64,000 nt of DNA from Merzomyia westermanni (Eukaryota > Arthropoda > Insecta > Diptera > Tephritidae): assembly GCA_949987695.1 (NCBI GenBank), contig OX465289.1, positions 176,053,532 to 176,117,531 on the forward strand. The letters run 5' to 3'. Below the pieces are notes generated by a model that saw only the letters and a list, made by a program, of their open reading frames with translations, made no database searches and was not told where the DNA came from. Below are positions 11,588 through 22,921 of this stretch, in pieces. Positions within the stretch are counted from its first letter, which is position 1. Each line of letters opens with the position of its first letter. A program made the position numbers and the translations under genes.

Positions 11588-12889
11588 AAGGGTGTTTTTT
11601 TAGGGGTATAGAACTTCGAATTGAAATAAAACACAAGAAAATCGTTTTAAGGTCCATCAATTTGGCTTTATTGGAAGGATAATTTTATGCCATTAATGTT
11701 TAAATATGATTTCGGGCATGTGGCCGCCGCGGCTGGCTCGAATAAAGCCAATTCTACAGGTCCAATTTTCAACCACTTTTTCGAGCATATGGGGCCGTAT
11801 GTCGGCAATAACGCCACGAATGTTGGCTTCCAATTCCCCTAACGTTTCTGGTTTGTTGGTGTAGACGATCGACTTCACATATCCCCAAAGAAAATAATCC
11901 AATGGTGTCAAATCACACGACCTTGGTGGCCAATTGACAGGTCCATTCCGCGAAATTATGCGCTCATCGAATGTTTCCTTCAATAAATCGATTGTGACGT
12001 GCGCTGTGTGGCATGTAGCGCCGTCTTGTTGGAACCGCAACTCATCCACATTCATGCCATCCAATTCGGGAACAAAATAGTCGGTTATCATGGCTCTATA
12101 CCGGTCTCCATTAACGGTAGCTGCCTCTCCAGCATTATTGCGGAAGAAGTATGGCCCAATGACTCCACCAGCCCATAGAGCACACCAAACAGTCAGTTTT
12201 TGTGGATGTAATGGCGTTTCAAGGGTCTCATGTGGATTCTCTTCACTCCAAATGCGGCAATTTTGCTTGTTGACGTAGCCATTCAACCAAAAATGAGCCT
12301 CATCACTGAACAAAATTTTGCGATGAAAATCAGCATCGAAATCAATCTCATTTTCGGCCCATACACCAAAATCACGACGCATTGCATGGTCTCGCGGCTT
12401 TAATTCTTGCACAAGCTGGATCTTGTAAGGTCGCAAGCCAAGATCTTTGCGCAAAATCTTCCATAAAGTTGATGGACAAAGCTCCAATTGCTGTGCACGG
12501 TGGCGAACCGATTCATTCGGGTCCTCTTCAACACTTTGCTCTACAGCGGCAATTGTTTCTTCGGTGCGCACTGTTCGACGTCTCTGCGGATGCGTATTAT
12601 CACATAGAGTAAACGTAGTGCGAAAACGATCCATGGTTAACCGAATTAATTGCTCTGATGGACGATTATGTCGACCATAAAATGGACGGAGCTCACGGTA
12701 AACTTCGCGAACTGAACCATTATTTTCGAAATAAATTTGCACGATTTGCAAGCGTTGTTCTTTTGTCAACCTGTTCATGATGAAATGGCAAACCAAACTG
12801 AACATAAATGACATTAGAGTTGCCAGATTTGACCACAAAATGCCAGTTTTATCTCTATTCGAAAAACAAACCTGTAAAAAAACACCCTG
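11588..12889 (-). mobile_element. DD41D mariner element, copy 2
   Basis: A 1302-bp element flanked by TA (11586-11587 and 12890-12891). Inverted repeats begin AAGGGTGTTTTTTT at the low-coordinate end and CAGGGTGTTTTTTT at the other, with one mismatch in the first base. The orientation is opposite to copy 1 and the same as copy 3. Confidence 0.92.
11693..12778 (-). CDS. Mariner transposase (DD41D), catalytic triad intact
   Basis: A 361-residue transposase with the complete triad D159 (SDEAHFW), D252 (QQDGATCHT) and D294 (TPLDYFLWG), 41 residues separating the last two. N-terminal helix-turn-helix units are as in the other copies. Compared with the other two copies it carries private changes I91V, W248R (next to the second catalytic block) and L304I. 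The uninterrupted frame and intact ends suggest recent insertion. Whether W248R impairs folding cannot be judged from sequence alone. The ATG at 12778 is the start shared by the three copies; an in-frame upstream ATG exists at 12838. Confidence 0.92.
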   Translation of the reverse strand: MNRLTKEQRLQIVQIYFENNGSVREVYRELRPFYGRHNRPSEQLIRLTMDRFRTTFTLCDNTHPQRRRTVRTEETIAAVEQSVEEDPNESVRHRAQQLELCPSTLWKILRKDLGLRPYKIQLVQELKPRDHAMRRDFGVWAENEIDFDADFHRKILFSDEAHFWLNGYVNKQNCRIWSEENPHETLETPLHPQKLTVWCALWAGGVIGPYFFRNNAGEAATVNGDRYRAMITDYFVPELDGMNVDELRFQQDGATCHTAHVTIDLLKETFDERIISRNGPVNWPPRSCDLTPLDYFLWGYVKSIVYTNKPETLGELEANIRGVIADIRPHMLEKVVENWTCRIGFIRASRGGHMPEIIFKH

Positions 12890-12891
12890 TA

Positions 12892-15800
12892 TTAAAGATA
12901 GTATGAATTTTTAAATTTGATTAAATTCTTTGAAATTTTTAGGCAGCAATTTTGCAATTTGCGTACAGTTTTAAGTCAAAATGTATAGTTCTTGTAATAG
13001 ACATTGACACATGCTTTTATATAGTTTTTGTTAAAATAATTTTATTAAGGCCAAAATTGGTGAAAATCACTGTGCCAACACCTATGTTCACCACTGATAT
13101 CCAGACTATCGCGAAAACGGCTTAACCGATTTAGATCTAATTTAGTACGTACATAGTGTACCACATTCTAAGAACTTTTACCTAGGTTTTGCCGCATAGA
13201 ATGTTTTACAGGGTTGCCACCTATCTGGAGTTTTTTTCAAATGAAATGAAATATGACATGGGGGATATCCAATGAAAGGTATTTTCCTGCGAATGAAAAA
13301 AAAACCGTTTTTAAACAAGGTTGCCACTTTTTCTTGCCACCTAAGCTTTACGCGTAAGTTGTTGTTGTTGTTGTTGTTGTTAACAGTGCACGATCACTCT
13401 AAATTGTCATCAGGCTCTTCTAACGGAAGTCCGATGAAATGCGTAGGTGCTAAACGATAGATGTCGCCATGGGAAGTGCATTGAACCAACCTCTGGCACC
13501 TCGTAGCAACCGTTTCCATGTAATGCTTTCTGAGGTGAAAACTTAAATCAGCTGTTCAAATTGGGAGACTGAATTTTTAACATTTAACGTTAAACAGTGA
13601 AAGTATTGTTATTTGAAAAATTTATAAATTGGTGATATTTAAGAAAAAGGTGAGCTGCAAAAAGTGTATATTGCACAAATAAAATTTCTGAAGTTAATAA
13701 AAATTCGAGTGAAGATATTTGGAAAGTATATCTAAGCGAAGAAGTGATAAAGTTTTAATTTTGTTTTAGTGGAGCTAAGTTCGTCAATGTCCAAGCATGA
13801 TATGTTATATGTGGCGTTTTCAAGAGTTAAGCGACCAAATACGTTAAAAGTAATGCCTCCGAACGAAAATCAGAGACATAATCGGAACATAGTGTGGAAG
13901 GAACTGTTGCCTTAGATTTCATATGTATTAAATATAAAAAGTTATGGATAATTCTATCTTGAAAAATAAAGAAGAAATCAAAAAATGTAGAGCACTAACC
14001 CTATTCTTCTCGATTATTTTATAGCTACCGACAGCCTATAACCATACAATTCAGCAAGAAATCTTGTCGAAAATATGGAGAAAACTTTTTTGAGCAGCTA
14101 CGTAGGTGTAATTATGTGTACTCAAACTTTGTTACCAATAAGAAAAAATAATAAAAATGTTTCTAGTATCAAGATATGTTTTTAAAATTTCTTTTTGTAA
14201 AGCTCCACTGCTGGTAAGCAAAATTTTCATACAAACAACCAGAACATCTTTACTGATGAGTATCTAAAGCAAACTAAATTGTATGACAACCTATGAAAAT
14301 GCCAAGCAAAGCTCGGTCGTGCAGCTACTTTACTTTACAAGACAAACATTTTCTTAAAGACCTTTTTTGTAAACATGGATCAAAATGCAGCATCGTTTTC
14401 TAAATATAATTTTCATAATTATTTAGTTTCTAAATTCATCTAGACTATCTTTGTTTCAAAACAAAAATTCCGCTTTGTTGTCTTGTTATTATAACAGCTG
14501 AGCAGCGGCGTCTTGTGTCAAAATATAAGAATTCTATGCAATCTGACAGCAGAAGCCGCTAAAGCAAAAACAAAATACAAGAAGTGTGTGTGAGTATATA
14601 CCAAACGAATTCAGCTTTACACGACCTTATTATTGAGCCATGCTTATGTGAATATGTTTTTCTTCTTTTCATGAATTTTTCTTCTCGAAACTCACAAAAA
14701 GTTGTTAACAGTTAAAACGCCATGCTGGAAACATTTTTCACTTGCTTAAACCGTTTTTTACTCAACAACAAACAAAAGCAGACTGCACAGAACTAACTAA
14801 AAGGATTCGACCAACAAAGGAGAAAAAAATCATGAGAAGTAGCAAAGTTTGAAGTATACTTTCTTTTGTCTTGCAACAATCTGAACATTGTTATAAGTGT
14901 TCTTGTGAAATTAACATCTGTTTAAAATTTTTTTCCCCCCCATTTCCACCTTGCAGTGCAATGTTTTTGCGACTTTTAACAGGAACTCGCTTAAAATGGC
15001 AGTAAAAGAATGAGAATGAAAATAGCGAAATATAAAAGAAATGAATGGTTAAGAAAGGTTCATAATGAGGCGTTAAAAACATAACAACAAACATCTTAAA
15101 AAAACCCACAAATGAAATCTCATCAAGTTTTTCATGAGTTCACAATATTCTTCTGCACTTAGACTTTTACTCAAAGAAGTTTAACATTTACGCTTGCTTA
15201 GCTCGCTTAAATGCAGAGTCATTCACATCTTGAAAAGATCATGACCTCTTTAAGTAGCTCATTGTTATTGTCACTTTTAATATGTTGCCGGGCACCGCAC
15301 AATCATTTCGTCACAATGCGCGCATCAGTGATGGCGCCAGCCCGAAACTCTTTAGCTTGAATGAGCAATCAAGCAGCAGAGATTTTGTTTGCTTGACAAA
15401 TTTGTCAGATTCATTTTGATGTGTAAGAGTATTGTTTTGTTGCTGTTGTTATTTTTTTCAACGGCAGAAATATTTCAGAATGCCAAAAAGTCTGTCTGGT
15501 GATGAAGAGTGCAGAGTGATTGAAGAAGGTCATATCTCCGCTGAGAGTTCATTGAATTAAACATTGAGATATGGCGTTTTTGTAATGAATACTGAAGCAC
15601 GACTAATCATCCACACAGCCGACTTTATGTATATCGTTGAATATTGCCATTATACTCCTATCGTTTATCTGCGGACACATACTTAGCTCGAAGTATGGTG
15701 TTTGTTTAAGGCTTCAACTTCGTAAAGAGAAAATATTTCGAAATCCCAAGTTTTTTTCTGTTATGAAAAATATATGACCGCTAGGCGTCTCTGGTAATTT

Positions 15801-16150
15801 TGAAAACCCATACACACCTTTCAGTAGTAGTTTCTGCCCTCTTCATTATCATTATATTTGGGAATCCATTGACAGGATTTCCGAAATGAAATGAAAATGA
15901 ATGGCAGCAGAACATGGCTACTCTCCCCCCTGCAAATGCTTCAACTTGATGCTGGAGTAGATAATCCAGTTAGTTCAGCGCTTGAAACTGCAGACTCTGG
16001 ACCTATTCAAGGATCACAGAAGTGTTTACGACGTGTCGAACATTGTCATCATCATCATCATAATTTATGGACGCTTAACCATCTAATCGGTTTTGGCCAT
16101 TGCGTCTCAAAGCACGCCAGTTATCCCTTTTTAGCGATAACTAACAATTA
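12892..16150. other. Unassigned region with short GTT microsatellite
   Basis: Contains (GTT)8 at 13358-13381 and a CAT run near 16048-16059. No supported gene was seen. Frames at 14891-15109 and 15891-16151 show no domain. The part at 13080-13560, with repeated 'ttgccac' phrases, may be a decayed dispersed element, but I cannot place its ends. Confidence 0.5.
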
Positions 16151-16556
16151 GAAACACCAAGGAAGCTCAAGTTATCCTCCAGCAGTTTTTTCCAACTCAA
16201 TCGAAGTATCTACCTTAATCTGTAGCCAAATTCGGGTTTCGATAGGAAAATATTCTGGACCGGAGCTTCTTTGTCCATTCGCATAACATGACTCAGCCAG
16301 CTAAGCGGTAAGGACCATAAATCTTCCGGAGAACTTTTACCTCGAAAACTCCAACAGTCATCTCATCATCCTTAGACACTATCCACAATTCGGATCCGTA
16401 TATCAGTAAAGGTATGGTGAGAGACTTATGGAGCGTGATCTTTGTTCGTCCACTAAGAATTTTACTTCTCAGTCTATGGAGGCCTTGCTCTGTAGCACAA
16501 AATTTTAAAATAAAACACACTCTAACTTGCATACATGCATGCCTCCTTATGTACAC
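16150..16556 (-). pseudogene. RTE/BovB-like LINE reverse-transcriptase 3' relic
   Basis: The minus-strand frame 16556-16293 contains EQGLHRLRSKILSGRTKITL, LLIYGSELWIVSKDDE and FEVKVLRKIYGP. This order matches the C-terminal part of many LINE reverse transcriptases ('...KxxLYKTLIRPVLLYGSExW...VFERKxLRxIYGP'). The part downstream (about 16290-16200) continues with HVMRMDKEAP-like sequence in a shifted frame. No catalytic domain remains. A related shorter scrap lies at 33985-34160. Confidence 0.6.
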
Positions 16557-17202
16557 TACAATTTCAGCTATTTAGTCGACCTCCGTTGTGAACAAAGTTT
16601 AACAATTTCGATGAGCTTCTCTAACTGCGAAACAAGCAACTGTCAAAATAAATAAATATCACTGTCACTTCTTCCTTCTGCCAATTAGCAGAATAATCGA
16701 AAATACGATAATTAACAACGAATCACCACTGATATAGCACGACTTTTGCATTAGGTTAAATTTGTAAACTCAGGTTTACATGGATTGGGGATTTGAGTAT
16801 AAAAAGGTATTTCTATGTGTTTAACAAATCATTATTCATTGATGACCGTCAATAATTTTACAAATCAAAACGGGATTGCAGCTTTAGATAAAAACAAGCA
16901 AGAAAATATAAGTTAGCTTGAAACTGAGCAAAATGCACTTGAGGACATTGAAGATTAACATCCACCTGTCCTGGTTTGAGTGGGTCAAGGATATCGATCC
17001 TATTACCGAAGTGCACTTAGTCCATAACCAACTGAAGGATGTTCACATCTACAACTCTCCCGCAAACCTTCACATTTAATTACTTACAAGAAAGTAAGCT
17101 GACAGGATTACAACTGCTGGGACAACTAATTGTTTTGCAACTCAAAACGCTTACTCCTTAGCATTTACCATTAAAGATTTGAGGATTTTGTAACTTTCAA
17201 GT
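16557..17202. other. Unassigned sequence
   Basis: No coding motif or repeat boundary was recognised. Confidence 0.45.
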
Positions 17203-18051
17203 GTTGTAGTCAGGCCCGCCGTAAGCAAGCGTGCAAGGCGTGCACTACACAAGGACGGCGCATCAAACCGAGCGACTCATCACGTAATATATATAGACAT
17301 TGTTAAAATAATAACCAACCGACCTACAGCATAAAAAACAACAAAATTTTGTTTTGGATTTATTTTCACAGATAAATATCAACATTCAAAACTTACTCGG
17401 TCACGGTTATGATAACGGTTCTTATATGCGTGGAAAACACAATGGACTAGAAAAAAATGGTTGGAAATCAATGACCGCGCATTTTATATGCCATGCTCAG
17501 CACAGCCCTCGAAACTGTGAATTTCTTTAATATAATGGTCTAGAATCGATGCAGTTAAGCCATTACGGTATCATCTCGAAAAAATATTTGACGCTTTGCA
17601 TTACAAAGATCATTCGCTTGCTTTGAATATTGAGAATTATAGATTTATTTGATCGGTAGCAGTGTTGGGCCTTAATCAATTAAATTTTGAATCGATTAAT
17701 TTATTTATTAGGAAATTTATTGCAATGAAATGTTCTTACAGTAGAAGTTTGTCACAATATTACACAATGGTTTCCGAGTAATGTTATACCAGATAATGTT
17801 CCGAAAACCAGTTTTCATCAAAAATTCCGTCGGTAAAAACCCTTGGGGGTTTTAACCCCAAAACGAAGTAGAAAACATGTGACATCTTTGACTAATGCTC
17901 AGAAAAAGTTCTAATTTGCAAGGTTTTGTTGCTTGACCACTTAAGATTGGCGGATTTGAGTAAATGGTATAGACCTGTTAAGGGCCTATGATCGGCGTAA
18001 AAATTGGTTTGGGAGGGACTGCAGTATTAGCTGCTTGATTTCCTTAATGTA

Positions 18052-18295
18052 ATAGAGTTTACTATTTTGCATTAAACTGAAATTCACGATTTATTACTAT
18101 GTGTTACCAAAAACCACACAAAAGGCCTCTCTCCATGGCCTCTAACCAATTATAGTCTAATATATCACACAAAAGAAGACTTCTCAAAAGAACCTAATGA
18201 CGTACTGTCCCTTATTATAATTTTGTTAATAAGAGTTAAGAATCATTAATAAACAACTTTTTTTAAACCCCACCAAACAGTACACCCTTTGGTAC
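18052..18295 (+). repeat. Left arm of outer inverted repeat
   Basis: The stretch from CATTAAACTGAAATTCACG (about 18071) to CCCCACCAAACAGTACACCC (18280s) reappears as reverse complement at about 20584-20830, with small differences. It directly abuts the inverted hAT end at 18301, while the other arm lies about 320 bp outside the hAT right end. Confidence 0.7.
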
Positions 18296-18300
18296 ACAAC

Positions 18301-18640
18301 CAGGTCCGCCGCTAGCTGTTTGTTCGGCCGTGTGCAATACCGATTATGCCGCCCTACGACTACATATTATGCTGAGTGTTATTGAAAAGGCTTTTATAAT
18401 ATTTTTAAAACTAAAATAATACATGTATTACTAAAGCTTAACTCTTCTTGCCTTTATATTTTTCAAAGCTTCCATCAACTTTCTTGTCTAAAATTTCATG
18501 TTCAATTGAAACTATAGCTAAATTACTAATTCTTTGCTGGAGTATTCCGAGTAGCGTAATAGCTGTTGATAAATTCATTAAAAACTTTAAATTAATTAAT
18601 TGTAATCATAGGGAAACACAATTAATAATTAATTAATTCA
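18301..18640 (-). mobile_element. Inverted hAT 3' end nested in the hAT element
   Basis: Starts CAGGTCCGCCGCTAGCTG on the plus strand, the reverse complement of the right terminus at 20244-20261, and continues to match the region 20040-20261 in reverse. Its minus-strand frame reads ILQQRISNLAIVSIEHEIL, the conserved hAT C-terminal motif (usually ...SQERLSNLAxLSIE...), and then stops. It differs from the right-hand copy by a 20-bp indel and point changes, so it comes from a related copy and not from a recent perfect duplication. Confidence 0.7.
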
Positions 18641-18924
18641 ATTGGCTAATTCTTAATTGTAACTTTCAATAATTACAATAAAAAATTGTTAGATGTAGAA
18701 GTTGCAATTAACAATTAATTAATTGTTAATTATTTATTGTTTTAACAATTATAATTTGCCCAACACTGATCGGTAGTAATTTATTTCGATATTTTAAACG
18801 AAAGTAATGCTTTGAGCAAAATGATGCAGGGCCCCACAACGACTACTCAAATCGGCATAATGTAGTAAATAAATTGATTGATAAGTACGGAGATAATCTA
18901 TATTTGTATTTATTTAATAATTAG

Positions 18925-19110
18925 AAGTATTCATGACACGAGCTCAAGGCCAAGAATAATAATCTTTCACTTTTTTAAATTTTTATGATAATTAATAATA
19001 ATTAATTAAAAATGATTATTAAAAAAAATTAAAACAATAGTAATTTTCATAAAAATTCAAAAAAGTGAAAGATTATTATTTTTGGCCTTGAGCTCGTTTC
19101 ATGAATACTT
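18925..19110. repeat. 186-bp near-perfect palindrome (hairpin MITE candidate)
   Basis: AAGTATTCATGACACGAGCT at the left and its near reverse complement ending ATGAATACTT at 19110 bound two arms of about 85 bp. Both arms contain CTCAAGGCCAAGAATAATAA and CTTTCACTTTTTTAAATTTT in mirror-image order. The centre is AT-only. RNA or single-stranded DNA from this stretch would form one long hairpin. Confidence 0.8.
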
Positions 19111-19559
19111 GAAAATGTACAGGCCGTAAATCAACAAAAATTGTTGGTATAAAAAAGCAATTTAATAATTAGATTTATTTCAATTTATCAATATCACTTG
19201 AATGATTTTTTTTATTATTTTTAACTTTCAAACAAGGCTAATTCATATGCAGGTGATATCATATGCAGGTGACATCATAAGGGTACCGGCGTCTGGTGTC
19301 AAAATAAAAAATTTCTATGCAATTTGACAGGAGAAGCTGCGTATGAAGTAGGTATGTGTATACAGCAATTAATTCGCCTCGATATCACCTGGTATAAATT
19401 CGCCTTGCTTTCAAAAATTTTTATTAACAAATTTGAACACGCTTCAAATATTTAAAAAAATGCTAATATAAAATACAAAGTACAAAAGAGAAAGCATGAA
19501 GCTATAAAACATCAAGTAATTATAAACAACCCTGCAATAAGTTCACAGAATATCGCACA

Positions 19560-20110
19560 TTTTGAAATTGTTATAGCAGAAGCTACCAAAATGGCTCACG
19601 AACTCAATGTTGAAACAGATTTCACACCAATAAATACCATTCGTCCAAGAAAAACCCAACTCAATTTCAATACGGACACAATTATGGAGCTTAAGTGGAC
19701 CAATAATCAAATATAAGTAGAGTTTTTTTTAGAACCTTAGATCAGGCAATAATTTCTTCAAACGATAGATTCGAGGAGTTACAAACATTTACCGACGTAG
19801 TTGGCTTTTTCAGTGTTAATTTATTTAATTACCCCAATGATGAGTTAATGAAATACTGTAAAAACTTAAATCTGAAGCTTTAAGATGATTCAAGTAGTGA
19901 TTCAGACATTGACAGTATTAACCAGTTTAATGAAATCGTTGCATTAAAGTTGCATTTTGCAGAAAACCAGTCTAATGATCCACGAACCATATTACAATAT
20001 CTAAAAGTTATTAAAAACTATTTAAGATCTACAATACTCCAGCAAAGAATTAGTAATTGAACATGAAATTTTAGAAGCGAAAGTTGACGGAAGCTTTCAC
20101 AAATATAAAG
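19560..20110 (+). pseudogene. hAT transposase (ZMYM1-like) C-terminal remnant
   Basis: Successive plus-strand frames read ATKMAHELNVETDFTPINTI, LDQAIISSNDRFEELQTF, LMKYCKNLNLKL and NYLRSTILQQRIS. In hAT transposases of the zinc-finger MYM type 1 group these occur in this order (A.KMA..LNVE..F..., VDQAI.SLNERFEQL..., L...C..LE..L..., IKNYLRSTMSQERLSNLA). Several stop codons and a frame change break the gene, and the N-terminal half with its zinc finger is not recognisable. It is a dead copy. Confidence 0.7.
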
Positions 20111-20269
20111 GCAAGAAGAGTTAAGCTTTAGTAATACATGTATTATTTTAGTTTTAAAAATATTAAAAAGCCTTTTTCAACAACACTCAGCATAATATGT
20201 AGTCGTAGGGCGGCATAATCGGTATTGCACACGGCCGAATAAACAGCTAGCGGCGGACCTGGCTGTAGT

Positions 20270-21470
20270 AGTTTCGCCTTTTGTATGTTGCTAATTCACC
20301 ATCGCCTAAATGATGTTGTCATTCCGCGTTAATCATCTCACCTTTTATTACGCAACAAAAAAACAAATAAAAACAGATATTAGAACGGAAGAGCAACCAT
20401 CTCTGCATAAGTGCACAAACTTTTATTGTAAATGGTGTGGGTAGGGCATTAATGGATTTAAAACCAAAACGGAAGTTGTAGAAGGTTTTAGGAAGCACAA
20501 AGTAATTATAAAATGGACTAAAATTAAATTAAAATATAATTGTTTGTTTGTGAACTCAAGCATATTTTCCTGTTGTCCTTACAAAGGGTGTACTGTTTGG
20601 TGGGGTTTAAAAAAAGTGGTTTATTAATGATTCTTAGCTGTTATTAACAAAATTATAATAATTAAAATACGTCATTAGGTTCTTTTGAGAAGTCTTCTTG
20701 TGCGTGATATATTAGACTACTATTGGTTAGAAGAGAGAGAAGAATTTTGTGTGATTTTTGGTAACACATTATAATAAATCGTGAATATCACAAATTTATT
20801 TCAGTTTAATGCACATAGTAAATCTATAATTGTATTGTTTGTGTTATTCATAAATTAATATTATTAATTTTTCAGTACATTCGCCCAACTTGAGTCAACT
20901 ATTGAAATCTTCTGTGTTTAAAAGACCTGCAAGGTAAAGCGAGTCGGATCATAATAATCTAGCTCTCATTACATGCTCTGGTATGACAGGAAGAGTAACC
21001 CATCGGAGAAGTGATAGAAATTGACTACACTGGTTGAGTCTACAATCACAGCTACTATTATCGACTTTTATAAGCTGTTGAGTTTGAGCGGGAAGCAACG
21101 CTTTAAAATCGACAATTGGCATGATTAAAATCGCTTGCTGGTATTTCGGGGGAATCAAATTAATAATAAAAACTCCATTTTTAGTACTTTTTCAATAATA
21201 TTTAAAAAAGTTAGCATTCCTTCATTTGTTTATGTACAGGTAAAGGCACTGTGTTATGACCCAGAAATGCCACTGCAAAACAAAAAGTACTTAAAAAAAA
21301 AAGAGAAAAGAAAGTGCTGTCTTCGGCTTAGCGAAATTTGAATACGTTTTATGAATACGAATTATGATTTTTACTTTCTGAGCTTATTTACAACTAGAAA
21401 ACCTGGTCACGCTTTGCTGCTTTTCAAAACCTTTGAATAGAATGTGTACGATTTAAATCTTATCTATAAA
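20270..21470. other. Right arm of outer inverted repeat and unassigned sequence
   Basis: 20584-20830 is the reverse complement of 18052-18295 (GGGTGTACTGTTTGGTGGGG at about 20586). The remainder shows no recognised feature; a short lysine-rich frame at 21135-21341 has no support. Confidence 0.55.
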
Positions 21471-21475
21471 ACCAA

Positions 21476-21812
21476 TTGAGACATGAAACTTAATCACATC
21501 GCTAATTACAGCACTCATTAGCACCTTTGAGTTGAAACCCATATTGTACTAACACATTTTGGTTCACCCTGGTCCACATATTGGTCTATAACTCCAAAAC
21601 AACTCGTGCTAAAGGGATAAAGGATATTTTGGACTTTAAGTTAGACATCTAGTAGAGCCACGGTAAAAGTTCCATTCAAATCTAGTTAGCAGTTTTTGAG
21701 TGGTGCATACAGACAAATAGACAGACCAAAGTTCGAAATACTTTTCGATGGGTTCATCTCTTCTTCTTATACCTAAAAGCATATGACCATTTCATGTTCA
21801 TGAAAGGTGTAA
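21476..21812 (-). repeat. Dispersed repeat, degraded copies of two families
   Basis: 21476-21730 is homologous in reverse to 62105-62370; both contain a 'gtgctaatgagtgctg' block, a 'tagtacaatatgggtttca' block and a nearby 'cagaca' tract. The adjoining 21740-21812 is the end of the TATACCTTTCATGAA repeat family found at 45765, 49400 and 60403. Neither shows coding potential. Confidence 0.6.
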
Positions 21813-22565
21813 AAATAAGCAATGAGTGTGGTATGAAATTCCCACACCGCTAAGTAAAAAGCTTTCAAATTAACGATATTACTATGGCAAAACTGGGAAG
21901 GCTGCCGTTGAGTGGCTGTATTAGTTTTCATTTTGAAAGTGATGGTTAAAGTGTGGTAATCAAGTGGTAAAAGCAGCTCTTTAGATGGTATTCATTTTAT
22001 ATTACTTGTTGCCACAAAATATGTTTGATGCATTACATTTTTTTCACTTTTACCACTTTTGAAATTATTATTTGGCAAATTAACTAAATTTTATTTTATA
22101 GGAGAAACTACGTCACACTTTTCACAGTTTAAATTCTCTCAATAACCTAGATACAGGTTGGTCTTTAATGCTTAGGATAGTTATAACTTTTGCTATGCGA
22201 TACCAAAATGTTTACCCCAGCTAAAAAAAATGTACCAAACTTAAACGACTGTTGGTTGTTTTCGTTGTTGTTTTTAGTAACAATAATAATAAAACCCCTC
22301 AGGACTAGTTTTCCACTAGTTAGCCTTATTTGCGCCTAACAAGCGTAGTACAATTTCACAACTTAAGTCATTCAACAGTAAGCCCCCTGTACAACATTTT
22401 AGCCATCGTCCGGTGGTCATGTTCCAGAGACAGACAGAAAATTTAACAAGTAAATGCTACAACAACGAGTTCAGTCAGATGGGTCCATAAAGATGCCTGG
22501 TGCAACTTGTAAGCTAGATAAGTTTGATTGTTTCTTTTATTTAGTATGCACATACTACCTTTTGA
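21813..22565. other. Unassigned sequence
   Basis: No feature was recognised before the start of Penelope-like similarity near 22570. Confidence 0.45.
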
Positions 22566-22569
22566 TAAA

Positions 22570-22921
22570 ATACGGAAAGAGATTCACATTTTAAACACGC
22601 CGACTAACATAAGAATTAATTTTAAAACGGACGTCGCAAACTGCGCGCTCTCATACAGACCAAATAGTTAACAACTCCACGTAGAAAGGGGAAGAGGTGT
22701 CAAAAATATATGTAATTAATGTTTAAGTAATAATTGTTCATGTAGTTTTTATTAAAATTTGTGCTTTATGTTTATAGTTAACCCTGATGATGGTTATCGT
22801 CTATAACCGAAATATATTGGCTTACAGATTGAAAACATTGTTTTTTAATTTTCTGTAAAATACATCGGACTCAAGGCGGCTAACTAACAAGTTTAATAAA
22901 TTAGAAAGGTCGCCAAAAAAC
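22570..22921 (+). mobile_element. Penelope-like element 3' end, 5'-truncated
   Basis: From ATACGGAAAGAGATTCACAT (22572) this matches, in reverse, the Penelope 3' region at 26330-26080. It carries the C-terminal coding tail, the untranslated region and a hammerhead core. Its 3' end AAAGGTCGCCAAAA (22911-22924) recurs at the end of the Penelope element at 59206-59219. No GIY-YIG or reverse transcriptase portion remains. Confidence 0.7.
22775..22827 (+). ncRNA. Type I hammerhead ribozyme, Penelope-associated (copy 1)
   Basis: The conserved core is complete: CTGATGA (22784-22790), a stem II hairpin formed by GGTTAT and ATAACC, then GAAA (22809-22812). After GAAA comes TATATT, able to form only a two-base-pair stem III, and the sequence before GG is ATT, an allowed cleavage triplet (NUH). 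The flanking AACC and GG can form a short stem I. Minimal hammerheads with tiny stem III are known from Penelope-like retroelements, where they are thought to act as dimers. Activity is inferred. Confidence 0.75.

Larger units (their letters stand above)
17211..20261 (+). mobile_element. Decayed hAT element (ZMYM1-like type) with internal rearrangement
   Basis: The left end CAGGCCCGCCGTAAGC (17211) and right end GCTAGCGGCGGACCTG (ending 20261) are imperfect inverted repeats (13 of 16). They are flanked by 8-bp near-repeats GTTGTAGT (17203-17210) and GCTGTAGT (20262-20269), the hAT duplication length with one mismatch. Remains of a transposase lie at 19560-20110. Inside, at 18301-18640, sits a second copy of the right end in reverse orientation, so the element is partly a foldback. 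It also carries a hairpin insert at 18925-19110. Confidence 0.65.

Noticed and set aside
12090..12680. Antisense open frames over mariner copy 2 (and the same in copies 1 and 3)
   Set aside because: They mirror the conserved transposase on the opposite strand and recur only because the element does.
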